NCBI RefSeq assembly: GCF_001815905.1
Contig: NZ_KV823283.1
Coordinates: 46,011 to 110,010 of the forward strand
Direction: 5' to 3'
DNA length: 64,000 nucleotides
Source: Brevibacterium sp. HMSC07C04
Lineage (GTDB): Bacteria; Actinomycetota; Actinomycetes; Actinomycetales; Brevibacteriaceae
The notes beneath the pieces were generated by a model. That model searched no databases. It was not told the DNA's origin and saw nothing but the letters and a program-made list of their open reading frames with translations. Shown here in pieces: positions 55,728 to 63,963 of the stretch. Numbering within the stretch: position 1 is the first letter of the stretch; the number at the start of each line of letters is the position of its first letter. Made by a program: the position numbers and the translations under genes.

Positions 55728-57764
55728 TCAGCCCTTGCTGTCTGTTTCCTGGTCAGCCGCCCCCTCGGCAAAGCGGCTGGCAAAGTTGAGATACCAGTCG
55801 AGGATCTCGCTGTCGGCAGCAGTTGAGCGATTGACAACATCCGGCGACTGTCCCTGGAAGACCTTCTTCAGCGGCACCTCGAGAAGTTTGCCGGTGCGTG
55901 TCATGGGAACACCCGGTGCGGCAATGATTTCGTCGGGCACGTGCCTCGGAGACACCTCGGAGCGGATCGTCTGCACAATCTGGGAGCGCAGCTGCTCATC
56001 GAGCTCCACACCCGGAACGGTGACAACAAACAGCGGAAGATAGTAATCGCCATCGCCCAGTTCAGCGCCGATCACCATGGACGCCTGCACGCCCTCGACC
56101 CGGTTGACCGCGTTGGTGATGTCCGAAGAGCCCATGCGGATGCCGCCTCGGTTGATGGTCGAATCCGAACGCCCGTGGATCACCCAGCGGTCGTCAGCCG
56201 AGCGCGTCACCCAGTCGCCGTGACGCCATACGCCGGGGTACACATCGAAATACGCATCTCTGTACCGGCTGCCGTCGGGGTCGTTCCAGAACTTCACCGG
56301 CATCGACGGCATCGGCTTGGTCACCACGAACTCAGCCAGTTCGTCTACAACCGAATTGCCGTGCGCGTCAAAGGCATCGGCTGCGACACCCAGGTACGGT
56401 CCCTGCAGCTGGCCCAGCACCACCGGGTTCAGCGGGTTCGATCCGATGAAGGCGGTGCAGATATCAGTTCCACCAGAATCTGAACCCACGCGAATGTTCG
56501 GTGCCACGAACTCGTACGTCCACTTCCACGTTGAACCGGGCAGCGGCGAACCCGTCGAGAGGATTGTTCGAAGCGACGACAGATCGTACTCGGCCCTTGG
56601 CTTGGCCCCGGCTTTCTCCATCATCTGAAGGATCGCTGCACCGGTGGCGAAATGGTTGGCTTTCTCGCGGCTGACGATCTCGAAATGGCGGGAGGCCGAA
56701 CCTGCCACGGGGGAACCGTCATAGACGACGATGCCCACACCCGCACCGAGGGAATTGACCAGTATGTTCCACATGATCCACGTGGGCGAAACCGCCGTGT
56801 AGGCCAAGAGCCCCGGCTTGAGTTCGCTGTGCAGAACAGTTTTTGCCGCCTCCAGGACAATGCCCCCGTGGCCGTGCACAATGCCCTTCGGCTTGCCGGT
56901 TATGCCAGACGAAAAGACAACCCACAGCGGGTGCGAGAACTCCACCCGGGTGAACTCCGGTTTCTGCGGCGCGGCGACGATGTCGGAGAAGACGACGCTT
57001 GGCACTCTCAGGTCGACCGGATCAGCAGCGGGAAGCCGATCACCAAGATTGTCGACCAGCACGTGGGTCTGAACACTGGGCATCTGCTCCAGGAGCGAAG
57101 CGGCGGATGGGCGCAGATCAATCTGCTTGCCGTTGAACCTGTAGCCGTCCGCGGTCAGCAGAACCTTAGGCTCAAGCTGAACGAACCGGTCCAACACTCC
57201 CGCCGAACCGAACTCAGCACCGACAACCGACCAGATCGCGCCAACGGATGCGCTGGCCAACAGGCCGACGACAGCTTGGGGAATGTTCGGGAGCACGGCA
57301 CAGACAACGTCGCCTTCACCCACCCCGGATGAGCGCAGCCACTGAGCAAGCGCGCCCACCTGCCCCGCAAGCTCCGCCCAACTCAAGGCACGCCTGTCCA
57401 GATCCTCGTCCAGGCCGATGAGTGCTTCGTCATCCGGCATGTGGTCAGCCCAGCGCAGCATGTTTTCGGCGTAGTTGATCTGTGCTCCCGCATACCAGCG
57501 CGCATGCGGCATAGATCCCACAACGGCGGGGCTGTCTGCGCGATCGCCTATGACGTCGAAGAATTCCCACACCGCATCCCAGAAGTCGCCCAGATTTTCA
57601 ACCGACCAGGCGTGCAGCGAAGCGAAGTCTCCTACCGGCACGCCTCGTGTCTCAGCCAGCCACTCCTGAAATTCCCGCATTTTCGATGCTGCGACCCGCT
57701 CTGGTGAGGGTGTCCACAGAACGTCACCGGTCTGAGCTTGTTCAAAGTTCTCCGCGAGTGCCAT
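55728..57764 (-). CDS. Acetoacetyl-CoA synthetase
   Basis: 678-residue AMP-forming acetoacetate:CoA ligase. Adenylation motif FSSGITGKPKGIVHGHGG, SDSGGTDICTAFIGSNP, WRHGDWVTR, and the C-terminal lysine MTRTGKLLEVPLKK. The SGITGKPKGIVHGHGG loop and the AEFGSAGVLDRFVQLEPK region separate AacS from Acs. ATG 57764 with AAAGGA 7 nt upstream. Links ketone-body/acetoacetate use to acetyl-CoA; a candidate CRP site lies 42 bp upstream. Confidence 0.94.
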   Translation of the reverse strand: MALAENFEQAQTGDVLWTPSPERVAASKMREFQEWLAETRGVPVGDFASLHAWSVENLGDFWDAVWEFFDVIGDRADSPAVVGSMPHARWYAGAQINYAENMLRWADHMPDDEALIGLDEDLDRRALSWAELAGQVGALAQWLRSSGVGEGDVVCAVLPNIPQAVVGLLASASVGAIWSVVGAEFGSAGVLDRFVQLEPKVLLTADGYRFNGKQIDLRPSAASLLEQMPSVQTHVLVDNLGDRLPAADPVDLRVPSVVFSDIVAAPQKPEFTRVEFSHPLWVVFSSGITGKPKGIVHGHGGIVLEAAKTVLHSELKPGLLAYTAVSPTWIMWNILVNSLGAGVGIVVYDGSPVAGSASRHFEIVSREKANHFATGAAILQMMEKAGAKPRAEYDLSSLRTILSTGSPLPGSTWKWTYEFVAPNIRVGSDSGGTDICTAFIGSNPLNPVVLGQLQGPYLGVAADAFDAHGNSVVDELAEFVVTKPMPSMPVKFWNDPDGSRYRDAYFDVYPGVWRHGDWVTRSADDRWVIHGRSDSTINRGGIRMGSSDITNAVNRVEGVQASMVIGAELGDGDYYLPLFVVTVPGVELDEQLRSQIVQTIRSEVSPRHVPDEIIAAPGVPMTRTGKLLEVPLKKVFQGQSPDVVNRSTAADSEILDWYLNFASRFAEGAADQETDSKG

Positions 57765-57806
57765 AGCTTTCCTTTCTGCCGCGCTTCATGGCGACAGTCT
57801 ACGAAA

Positions 57807-57822
57807 AGTGACGCAGGTCTCA
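57807..57822 (-). promoter_or_regulatory. Candidate CRP/GlxR operator upstream of aacS
   Basis: AGTGACGCAGGTCTCA matches 9 of 12 fixed consensus positions (perfect GTGA half-site), 42 bp before the aacS start. Same score as the site at 3602-3617; a weak match on its own. Confidence 0.3.
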
Positions 57823-57935
57823 TCTGCTTTCCTTGGCAGAGTTCACCTTGTCGTTGCCTGTTTGAGCTTCGCGCGCTCTAGTCTGATCTGGACAGTGCGC
57901 ATCCCTGTGCGCCCACGCCGCTTGTTAGGACTCAC

Positions 57936-60845
57936 ATGAAGCGTCAAGCTCTGCTCGCCGGCGCCGTTGCCGTCGGACTCGCCTTCGGTTCCGCAGTGCC
58001 CGTTTCGGCCGCACCGGCCGATGCTCACATCTCGGAAATCTCCTACCCGTCGAACGATGCCGACTTCGTTGAGATCGCCGCCCCGGCTGGCACCGACCTG
58101 TCCGGTTGGACAGTCGGCTCGGTCACCCGAGGTGGGGCGCTCAACAGCGACGAATCGATTGTCACCCTGCCGAAGGGCACTGTTGTCGGTGAGTCCGGCG
58201 TTCACGTTGTCGAACTGCCGCTGACGAACTCCGTCAACACCGGCAAGGCAGCCGATGGCGCTTATGGCGCTTCGGTTTTCGTGGTCAGCGCCGAAGGCAA
58301 GCTGATTGACTTCAAGCAGATCGGCGGTGTTGTCGGCGGCACGGGCGTCACGGCTTCCAAGAGCAGCAAACTGCCGGCGGCGGTGCGCGGCCAGCAGGCA
58401 GAACCAACAGGAGCAAAGGCATCCGGCAGGGACCAGTCGATTCAGCTGAAGTGCTCATCGTGGAAATCCGGCACCCCCACCCCGGGATCCGCTCCCGATC
58501 CCAGCACGTGCGATTCACCAGACAGCCCCGAACCGACTGAAACCAGCTCGCCCGACCCAACAGACCCCTCGGACCCGGAGAATCCGGCCAACCTCCTGCC
58601 GATCAACACCATCCAGGGCAATGGTGAGAAGAGCCCGTATGCGGGCAAGACTGTCACCACGACCGGTGTCGTCACAGCTGCGTACCCGACCGGCGGGCTC
58701 GGCGGCTACTACATTCAGACCGAGGGCACCGGCGGCGACAACCACGACTTCGCAAAGGGATCACACGGGGTCTTCGTCTATTCAAAAGACACCGTGGGCC
58801 AGGTCAAGACCGGCGACAACGTCGAAGTGACCGGCAGCGTCAGCGAGTACTACGGACAGACGCAGATCATTGTCGACGATAGGGGGCTGAAGAAGCTCGA
58901 TGCTGCGGCTGCTGCTCCGAAGCCGTACGAAGGCGCATTCCCCGAAGACCCTGCCGAACGCGAAGCCCTCGAGGGCATGCTCGTACAGCCCAGCGGCGAC
59001 ATCACGGTCACGGACAACTACTCCACTAACGTCTACGGTGAAATCGGCCTGGCCAACGGAACTGACACTCTGCACCAGCCCACGGATGTGGCACGCCCCG
59101 GCTCAGAAGAAGCTCAGCGGATCGATGCTGAGAACAAGCGGAAGGCCTACACCCTTGATGACGGCGGTACCGCGGACTTCTTCAAGACCGCCAAGGACAC
59201 TCCGCTGCCGTACTTGAGCAACGACAAGCCGGTTCGGGTTGGTGCGAAAGTCACATTCACCAAGCCCACCGTGGTCGGCTACAGCCACGACAAGTACCGC
59301 CTGCAGCCCACGGGGTTCCTGCCGGACAACGACGAGCTGACACCCGCCTCGTTTGAAAACACCCGTGCAGGTGTTCCCGATGTCGGCGGTGACATGACGC
59401 TCGCAAGCTTCAACGTGCTCAACTACTTCCCCACGACCGGCGACACAGAACCCGGGTGCCGGGCCTACACCGACCGTGAAGGCAACCCCGTCGGCGCCAA
59501 CCGCTGCAAGCCGCGGGGCGCGTACAACCAGGAGAATTTTGAACGCCAGCAGACGAAGATCGTCGCTGCGATAAACAAGCTCGATGCATCTGTGGTTGCG
59601 CTGGAAGAGGTTGAAAGCTCCGACAAGTTCGGCAAGGAGCGCGACTGGGCGCTGTCGCAGCTGGTCAAGGCGCTGAATGCCGCGGCAGGCGAAGACCGGT
59701 GGGCTTTTGTCCCCTCCCCACAGACGATTCCTGAAACCGGTGACGATGTCATCCGCACCGCGTTCATCTATCAGAGGGCCGAAGCCAAGCCCGTCGGCGA
59801 TTCGGCAATCCTGGACAGTCCGGCGTTCCACAACGCTCGCGCTCCCCTGGCGCAGAAGTTCCAGGCCGTCGGCGTCAAGAATCCGGGGGCTTCAGAGTTC
59901 ATTGCGGTTATGAACCACTTCAAGTCGAAGGGATCCGGCAAGGGTCCGGGCAATGAGGACACCGGTGATGGTCAGGGCAACTCGAATGCTGACCGCGTGG
60001 CGCAGGCTAAGGCCGTTGATGCCTTTGCGGAGGAACAGAAGAAGTCCATGGGCACCAAGCGCGTGTTCATTCTGGGTGATCTGAACTCATACACGAAAGA
60101 AGACCCGATGCAGGTCTTCTACGATGCCGGATACACCGAGGTGGGCGATCACTTCGGCGCCACACCCACCTACCTTTTCGGTGGGCTGACCGGCAGCTTG
60201 GACCACGTGCTCGCCTCGAAAGAAGCGATGGGGACGACAACACGGGCCCAGTCGGCTGTCCCGGCTGCACCGGCAGGTGCCGTGACTGGTGCGGCCACGT
60301 GGAACATCAACTCGGTTGAGTCAATTGCGCTGGAATACAGCCGCCACAACTACAACGTGACCAACCTGTACCAGCCGGATGAGTTCCGCTCCTCGGACCA
60401 CGATCCGCTCATAGTGGGCATCAGCACAGGTGAAACGCCGGCTGACGAACCCAGCCAGGAACCATCGGAAGAGCCCAGTGATCAGCCCTCCGAGGACCCC
60501 AGCGAGCAACCTTCCGACGAACCCGGCCAGGAACCATCGGAAGAGCCAAGCGATAAACCCACTGCAGGCGGATCGGCTGCACCGTCCGAGGCGCCCGCTG
60601 ATGACGGCGCCGATTCCTCACCTGTCGCTGAAGCTGAGGACAACGACGGTGCTCCAGGTTCAAGTGGTTCCGATTCGCAGGCCTCCGCTGCCGGAGACAC
60701 CGGCAGCCCTTCTTCCGGGGGTCCGGGATCGGCGATGCCGCGGACTGGTACGGAGCTCACCGCGCTTGGTGTTGGTCTGGCGCTGCTGGCGGCCGGAGCA
60801 GCAACTGTGCTGATCAGCCGTAGGCGGTCACAGGCACAGCGCTGA
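57936..60845 (+). CDS. Sortase-anchored extracellular nuclease (ExeM/NucH-like)
   Basis: 969-residue secreted DNase. Signal peptide ending VSAAPA; lamin-tail-like domain (about 27-170); short Pro/Ser linker; OB-fold domain (about 220-330); EEP nuclease domain (about 480-830) with FNVLNYF, VALEEVESS, NHFKSKG, LGDLNSY, GSLDHVLAS and SSDHDPLIVG. Cysteines are few. A Ser/Glu/Pro repeat tail (EPSEEPSD units) leads to a C-terminal anchor MPRTG-helix-RRRSQ, an LPxTG variant with Met first. TAGTCT at 57879-57884 may be the -10. It would degrade DNA at the cell surface. Confidence 0.93.
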   Translation: MKRQALLAGAVAVGLAFGSAVPVSAAPADAHISEISYPSNDADFVEIAAPAGTDLSGWTVGSVTRGGALNSDESIVTLPKGTVVGESGVHVVELPLTNSVNTGKAADGAYGASVFVVSAEGKLIDFKQIGGVVGGTGVTASKSSKLPAAVRGQQAEPTGAKASGRDQSIQLKCSSWKSGTPTPGSAPDPSTCDSPDSPEPTETSSPDPTDPSDPENPANLLPINTIQGNGEKSPYAGKTVTTTGVVTAAYPTGGLGGYYIQTEGTGGDNHDFAKGSHGVFVYSKDTVGQVKTGDNVEVTGSVSEYYGQTQIIVDDRGLKKLDAAAAAPKPYEGAFPEDPAEREALEGMLVQPSGDITVTDNYSTNVYGEIGLANGTDTLHQPTDVARPGSEEAQRIDAENKRKAYTLDDGGTADFFKTAKDTPLPYLSNDKPVRVGAKVTFTKPTVVGYSHDKYRLQPTGFLPDNDELTPASFENTRAGVPDVGGDMTLASFNVLNYFPTTGDTEPGCRAYTDREGNPVGANRCKPRGAYNQENFERQQTKIVAAINKLDASVVALEEVESSDKFGKERDWALSQLVKALNAAAGEDRWAFVPSPQTIPETGDDVIRTAFIYQRAEAKPVGDSAILDSPAFHNARAPLAQKFQAVGVKNPGASEFIAVMNHFKSKGSGKGPGNEDTGDGQGNSNADRVAQAKAVDAFAEEQKKSMGTKRVFILGDLNSYTKEDPMQVFYDAGYTEVGDHFGATPTYLFGGLTGSLDHVLASKEAMGTTTRAQSAVPAAPAGAVTGAATWNINSVESIALEYSRHNYNVTNLYQPDEFRSSDHDPLIVGISTGETPADEPSQEPSEEPSDQPSEDPSEQPSDEPGQEPSEEPSDKPTAGGSAAPSEAPADDGADSSPVAEAEDNDGAPGSSGSDSQASAAGDTGSPSSGGPGSAMPRTGTELTALGVGLALLAAGAATVLISRRRSQAQR

Positions 60846-60853
60846 CAATCGGG

Positions 60854-61036
60854 TCACTGCCGGAACTTCGGCGGGATGTACTGCTCTTCCAGGGGGATCT
60901 TCCGCCCGGTGGGAGTCTCGACAGGTGCTTGTGAAGGCTCCCGGACCATCCACCTGACAACACCAGCCCCGCTCATCACGTTCTTAGTCGCAAGGCAGGC
61001 ACCGGCTTTCGGGATGAACTCTACGTATTCAGACAT
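60854..61036 (-). CDS. Small cassette protein, copy A
   Basis: 60-residue protein starting MSEYVEFIPKAGACLATKNV and ending EEQYIPPKFRQ. The VRWMVREPSQAPVETP segment is faintly like the start of DUF2185/Imm33 proteins, but I would not assign it. Strong AAAGGGAG ribosome site. It ends the toxin-immunity cassette; a second copy ending LEEQYIPPQFR enters the window at 64000, which is what marks a repeated unit. Confidence 0.75.
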   Translation of the reverse strand: MSEYVEFIPKAGACLATKNVMSGAGVVRWMVREPSQAPVETPTGRKIPLEEQYIPPKFRQ

Positions 61037-61106
61037 ATTCTCTCCCTTTGTCCTCACTCACAGAGGCTTGCCGTTTGACCTTGCGGTGTGAGGGTCGACT
61101 GTTTGG

Positions 61107-61784
61107 TCAGTGGGGCAGCTGTGTGATGCCGTGGCGCTGGTAGACGGTGTGGAACTGTGCGCCGATCTGTTCGGAGTCGGTTCCTGTTCTTGCAAAGAGG
61201 ATGGTGCCGTCTGTTGCGGCGAAGCTGAGCAGATCGGTGCCTTCGAGGTTGAGCTGTTCGGGTTCCAGTGGCAGCCATACTGCGTGTCCGACCGGGGTGT
61301 CCCAGGGGTCTTGCGGGTTGGTGAAGGCTGTGTGTGCGCTGGTGAGCACGACAGTGGCTACGGGTCCGAAGGCGTAGACCATCATCTGCATCAGGGTGTG
61401 CAGCGGAGTTGATTCGAGCACGTTGTTGCTTCCGGTGATCAGCCGCAAAGACACCTGGTTTAAGGGACTGTTCTCACCGACGATGGGGGCGGCTGTGATC
61501 ATCAGCATTGCTTCAGCACCGAGGGTGGAAGACACGAGTGCTGGTGCCAGTCCGTGTTCGAAGCACGGGCCGAAAGCGTCTTCCGGGGCCCGCAGCAGCA
61601 GTCGCGCATTGGCCTGGGCGTCTTTCCCCCAGGTGCCTCCGGTGACTGAAACCCATGGCTCGCTGCCGAAGACACGGCGAATCTCGCTGATGAAGGTCTC
61701 AACTGCCGAGGTGATCTCGGCAAGGTCGGGCAAGGGGCGGTTGAAGATCGCCCGAATTGTCACATCAGTGCCTTGGGGGTTCAT
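61107..61784 (-). CDS. Imm52-like immunity protein
   Basis: 225-residue cytosolic protein, first of the two immunity-like proteins. The segment APIVGENSPLNQVSLRL (about 99-115) aligns with APSVGRRIPLHKVSASV of the next gene, and both continue with a similar helix-strand pattern ending in a TDSEQIGAQFHTVYQRHG/TSQQVVDAWKAVVERSG helix. I take both as one family, Imm52, which is known as partner of Tox-REase-5 toxins. ATG 61784 overlaps the previous stop (ATGA) and has AGGAG 8 nt upstream, so it is translationally coupled. Imm52 assignment is from memory, not a search. Confidence 0.6.
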   Translation of the reverse strand: MNPQGTDVTIRAIFNRPLPDLAEITSAVETFISEIRRVFGSEPWVSVTGGTWGKDAQANARLLLRAPEDAFGPCFEHGLAPALVSSTLGAEAMLMITAAPIVGENSPLNQVSLRLITGSNNVLESTPLHTLMQMMVYAFGPVATVVLTSAHTAFTNPQDPWDTPVGHAVWLPLEPEQLNLEGTDLLSFAATDGTILFARTGTDSEQIGAQFHTVYQRHGITQLPH

Positions 61785-63082
61785 GCTAGTGCTCCTGGCT
61801 GGGTGGTGGTGTTGGGGGTGAGGATGATGTTGATGCGTGTGGCCAGTCCGTGTTGTGCCAGAAGGTTGCGGATGGCGGTAGCACCGGCAACGGTGCTGAT
61901 GTGCCACTCGATGGCTGATGTTGGGGGTACGGATTCGGCCTGCCAGGAAGCGAGGCTGACGAGGTCGGCCATGATTGCCAGCACGGGTGGTTCCCAGGGT
62001 TCGCGCCAGAGCTGTTCGTGATCGTCAAAGGCCATCAGGAACACTTCACGTGTGTCGTTATCGCGCAGCGTACGTCCGTGGAATCGCACAGGGATGACAT
62101 GATCACCTACCTCATAGGCTCGCGTCCACGTCGGCAGCTGGCCCTCATCATTTGGCCGCAGACCCGTAATCTGCTGTCGATACACAAACTGGGCCCTACC
62201 CGAATCCCCCACACCAGAACCAGAACCATCAGATGCTGGTTCGACTGGTGGTGGGCCCGTGGGTGTTGGCTCGGCTGGGGGTGGGGTTTCTGTCACTTCG
62301 TCACTTTCTTCTTCGTCGGACCATTCAGGTGCAATGATGCGTACCTGGTCGGGTACTGGCAGGTAGTCGGGAACGTCCATGTTCTGGACGGTGTCGCGCG
62401 GTATTTCATCCAGCCCGCTGCGTTCAACGACGGCTTTCCAGGCATCAACAACCTGCTGACTGGTCCAATCAGCAGGACAGGAATACACCGTACCGCTGCC
62501 CATACGCTGAGAGGTCATTCCATCAGCAAGCCATGAAAACTCACCAACCACATCATTAAGCCAGATCCGATAACCAGGCCGGATATGCCAACTGAGCCGA
62601 TGCCACATCAACAGCTCATTAAGGGTGACCATCTCCACATACAGAGGATCAAAGGCAAGGACGAACCCCTCAAAAAGACTCTCACTCAAAGCCTTCGTAC
62701 GCTCCGGCGACAACCGCTCAACAGAGGCCGAAACCTTATGCAACGGTATCCTGCGGCCTACCGACGGCGCGCCGATCGACAGACTAACCCTAACTGGCTC
62801 TTCGTACCCCGTAATCAAAGGACCCGGGTCGGCGTATCCCCACGCGGTTGTCGGTCTGCCGTGGTCATCCACGACAGGCAGTTCTTCAAACAAACGCTGC
62901 AGTTCCGCACGCGAGCCATCCCAGGGAACATTCAGCAGACTCGAACCCAAAGAGGCATCACGAGCTTGCACAAACCCCAATAACGCCATCACCCGATCAG
63001 CAGCCCACCCAGGACTCTCACCAGGCCGAGCCCAAAACGCACGAACAAAACAATCCTGCCGCGACCACATGGTCTCAGCCAT
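61781..63082 (-). CDS. Imm52-like protein fused to an inactive Tox-REase-5-like domain
   Basis: 433-residue two-part protein. Residues 1-245 form an Imm52-like domain (WSRQDCFVRAFWARPGESPG start); 255-295 are a Pro/Glu linker (ETPPPAEPTPTGPPPVEP); 297-430 match the toxin of the upstream gene: YRQQITG vs YQEQITG, FHGRT vs FDGRT, EVFLMAFDD vs EVFLEAKDG, IEWHISTVAGATAIRNLL vs LEWHCSTQKGATALRNLL. The catalytic Asp, Glu and Lys are replaced by His, Met and Phe. ATG 63082 (TGATG overlap with the toxin stop; AGGAGG 8 nt upstream) or GTG 63085. Confidence 0.75.
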   Translation of the reverse strand: MAETMWSRQDCFVRAFWARPGESPGWAADRVMALLGFVQARDASLGSSLLNVPWDGSRAELQRLFEELPVVDDHGRPTTAWGYADPGPLITGYEEPVRVSLSIGAPSVGRRIPLHKVSASVERLSPERTKALSESLFEGFVLAFDPLYVEMVTLNELLMWHRLSWHIRPGYRIWLNDVVGEFSWLADGMTSQRMGSGTVYSCPADWTSQQVVDAWKAVVERSGLDEIPRDTVQNMDVPDYLPVPDQVRIIAPEWSDEEESDEVTETPPPAEPTPTGPPPVEPASDGSGSGVGDSGRAQFVYRQQITGLRPNDEGQLPTWTRAYEVGDHVIPVRFHGRTLRDNDTREVFLMAFDDHEQLWREPWEPPVLAIMADLVSLASWQAESVPPTSAIEWHISTVAGATAIRNLLAQHGLATRINIILTPNTTTQPGALA

Positions 63083-63663
63083 CACACACCCCTCCTAGGC
63101 GTATAAACAATTTTGATCTCCGGATAATCTTTCCCAAGAAGATTTCGGAGCGCTGTGGCACCCTTTTGAGTCGAGCAGTGCCACTCCAAAGTCGCACCGT
63201 CTGGAAGCGCATCCACCTGCCGTTTTGCCTGCTTTTCAAGGTTCTCAGCCATACTTTCAGCGACTGTGCCTCTAGGGTCGTTGTACAGCACCTCGTAGCC
63301 GTCTTTTGCTTCGAGGAAGACTTCTTGGCCGTTTCGTTCGGTGCGCCCGTCAAATGACACTGTGGATCCGTCATCCATATTGACGGTGTATTCGACCAGC
63401 CTGCCGTCCCCGGGTGAGGTGTGCCCGGTGATCTGTTCCTGGTATTTCATCCAGTCTTTTTCTTCAACGCTGCGGTTCTTGTATTCGTAGCCGTCGGTTT
63501 TTGTTGCCCGATCGAACGTTTCCGGCGGGGTCCGTGGAGGGTGGTCCCCTGGAAGTGTGACATCGCCAGATGCATATTCCTTGGCTTTTGCAACATCCAA
63601 AGGAACTGGATCTTCTAAGGGCTCATTACCAGCACCCCAGCCGGCCCCTTTGTTCCGTCCCAC
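63082..63663 (-). CDS. Orphan Tox-REase-5-type nuclease toxin domain
   Basis: 193 residues. N-terminal 60 are linker-like (DVTLPGDHPPRTPPETFDRA), then a restriction-endonuclease-fold toxin: SFDGRTERNG (D105), EVFLEAK (E118, K120), QAKRQ, then LEWHCSTQKGATALRNLLG and IKIVYTPRRG. This matches Tox-REase-5, the domain of Pseudomonas T6SS effector TseT. An in-frame stop lies just upstream of GTG 63663, so there is no room for a secretion module: an orphan toxin module, perhaps silent or for recombination. Coupled to its immunity gene. Confidence 0.72.
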   Translation of the reverse strand: MGRNKGAGWGAGNEPLEDPVPLDVAKAKEYASGDVTLPGDHPPRTPPETFDRATKTDGYEYKNRSVEEKDWMKYQEQITGHTSPGDGRLVEYTVNMDDGSTVSFDGRTERNGQEVFLEAKDGYEVLYNDPRGTVAESMAENLEKQAKRQVDALPDGATLEWHCSTQKGATALRNLLGKDYPEIKIVYTPRRGV

Positions 63664-63853
63664 CCACAGAGATCCACAATGATATAAAGGCCATCACCGC
63701 GGCAAGGGGTATTACGCCGCCCGACTGCATTGTTCGCAGCCCACAATGTTCAGGCCGAGAGGCTCATCAGTCATAACAGATCGTGTTACCGATCAACACT
63801 GCGGCAGCGCACGTGCACTGAACTCGGAATCACTCCAAAATGGACACCACCAT

Positions 63854-63887
63854 GCTGGCCTCTCTCTGCGCGCAGAGAGAGGCCAGC
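63854..63887. terminator. 34-bp perfect palindrome
   Basis: Two 17-bp arms, GCTGGCCTCTCTCTGCG and its complement, with no spacer, 76 bp from the upstream small-gene copy. Likely the terminator of the next cassette, read from the right. The stretch 63664-63963 otherwise contains no gene I can support. Confidence 0.75.
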
Positions 63888-63963
63888 CACCAATCACGCG
63901 ATTAACTAACCTCCCCGATCAGTACGCCTAGTCGCCTGGTTCAGCAGATCGGTGGTGTGGTCA

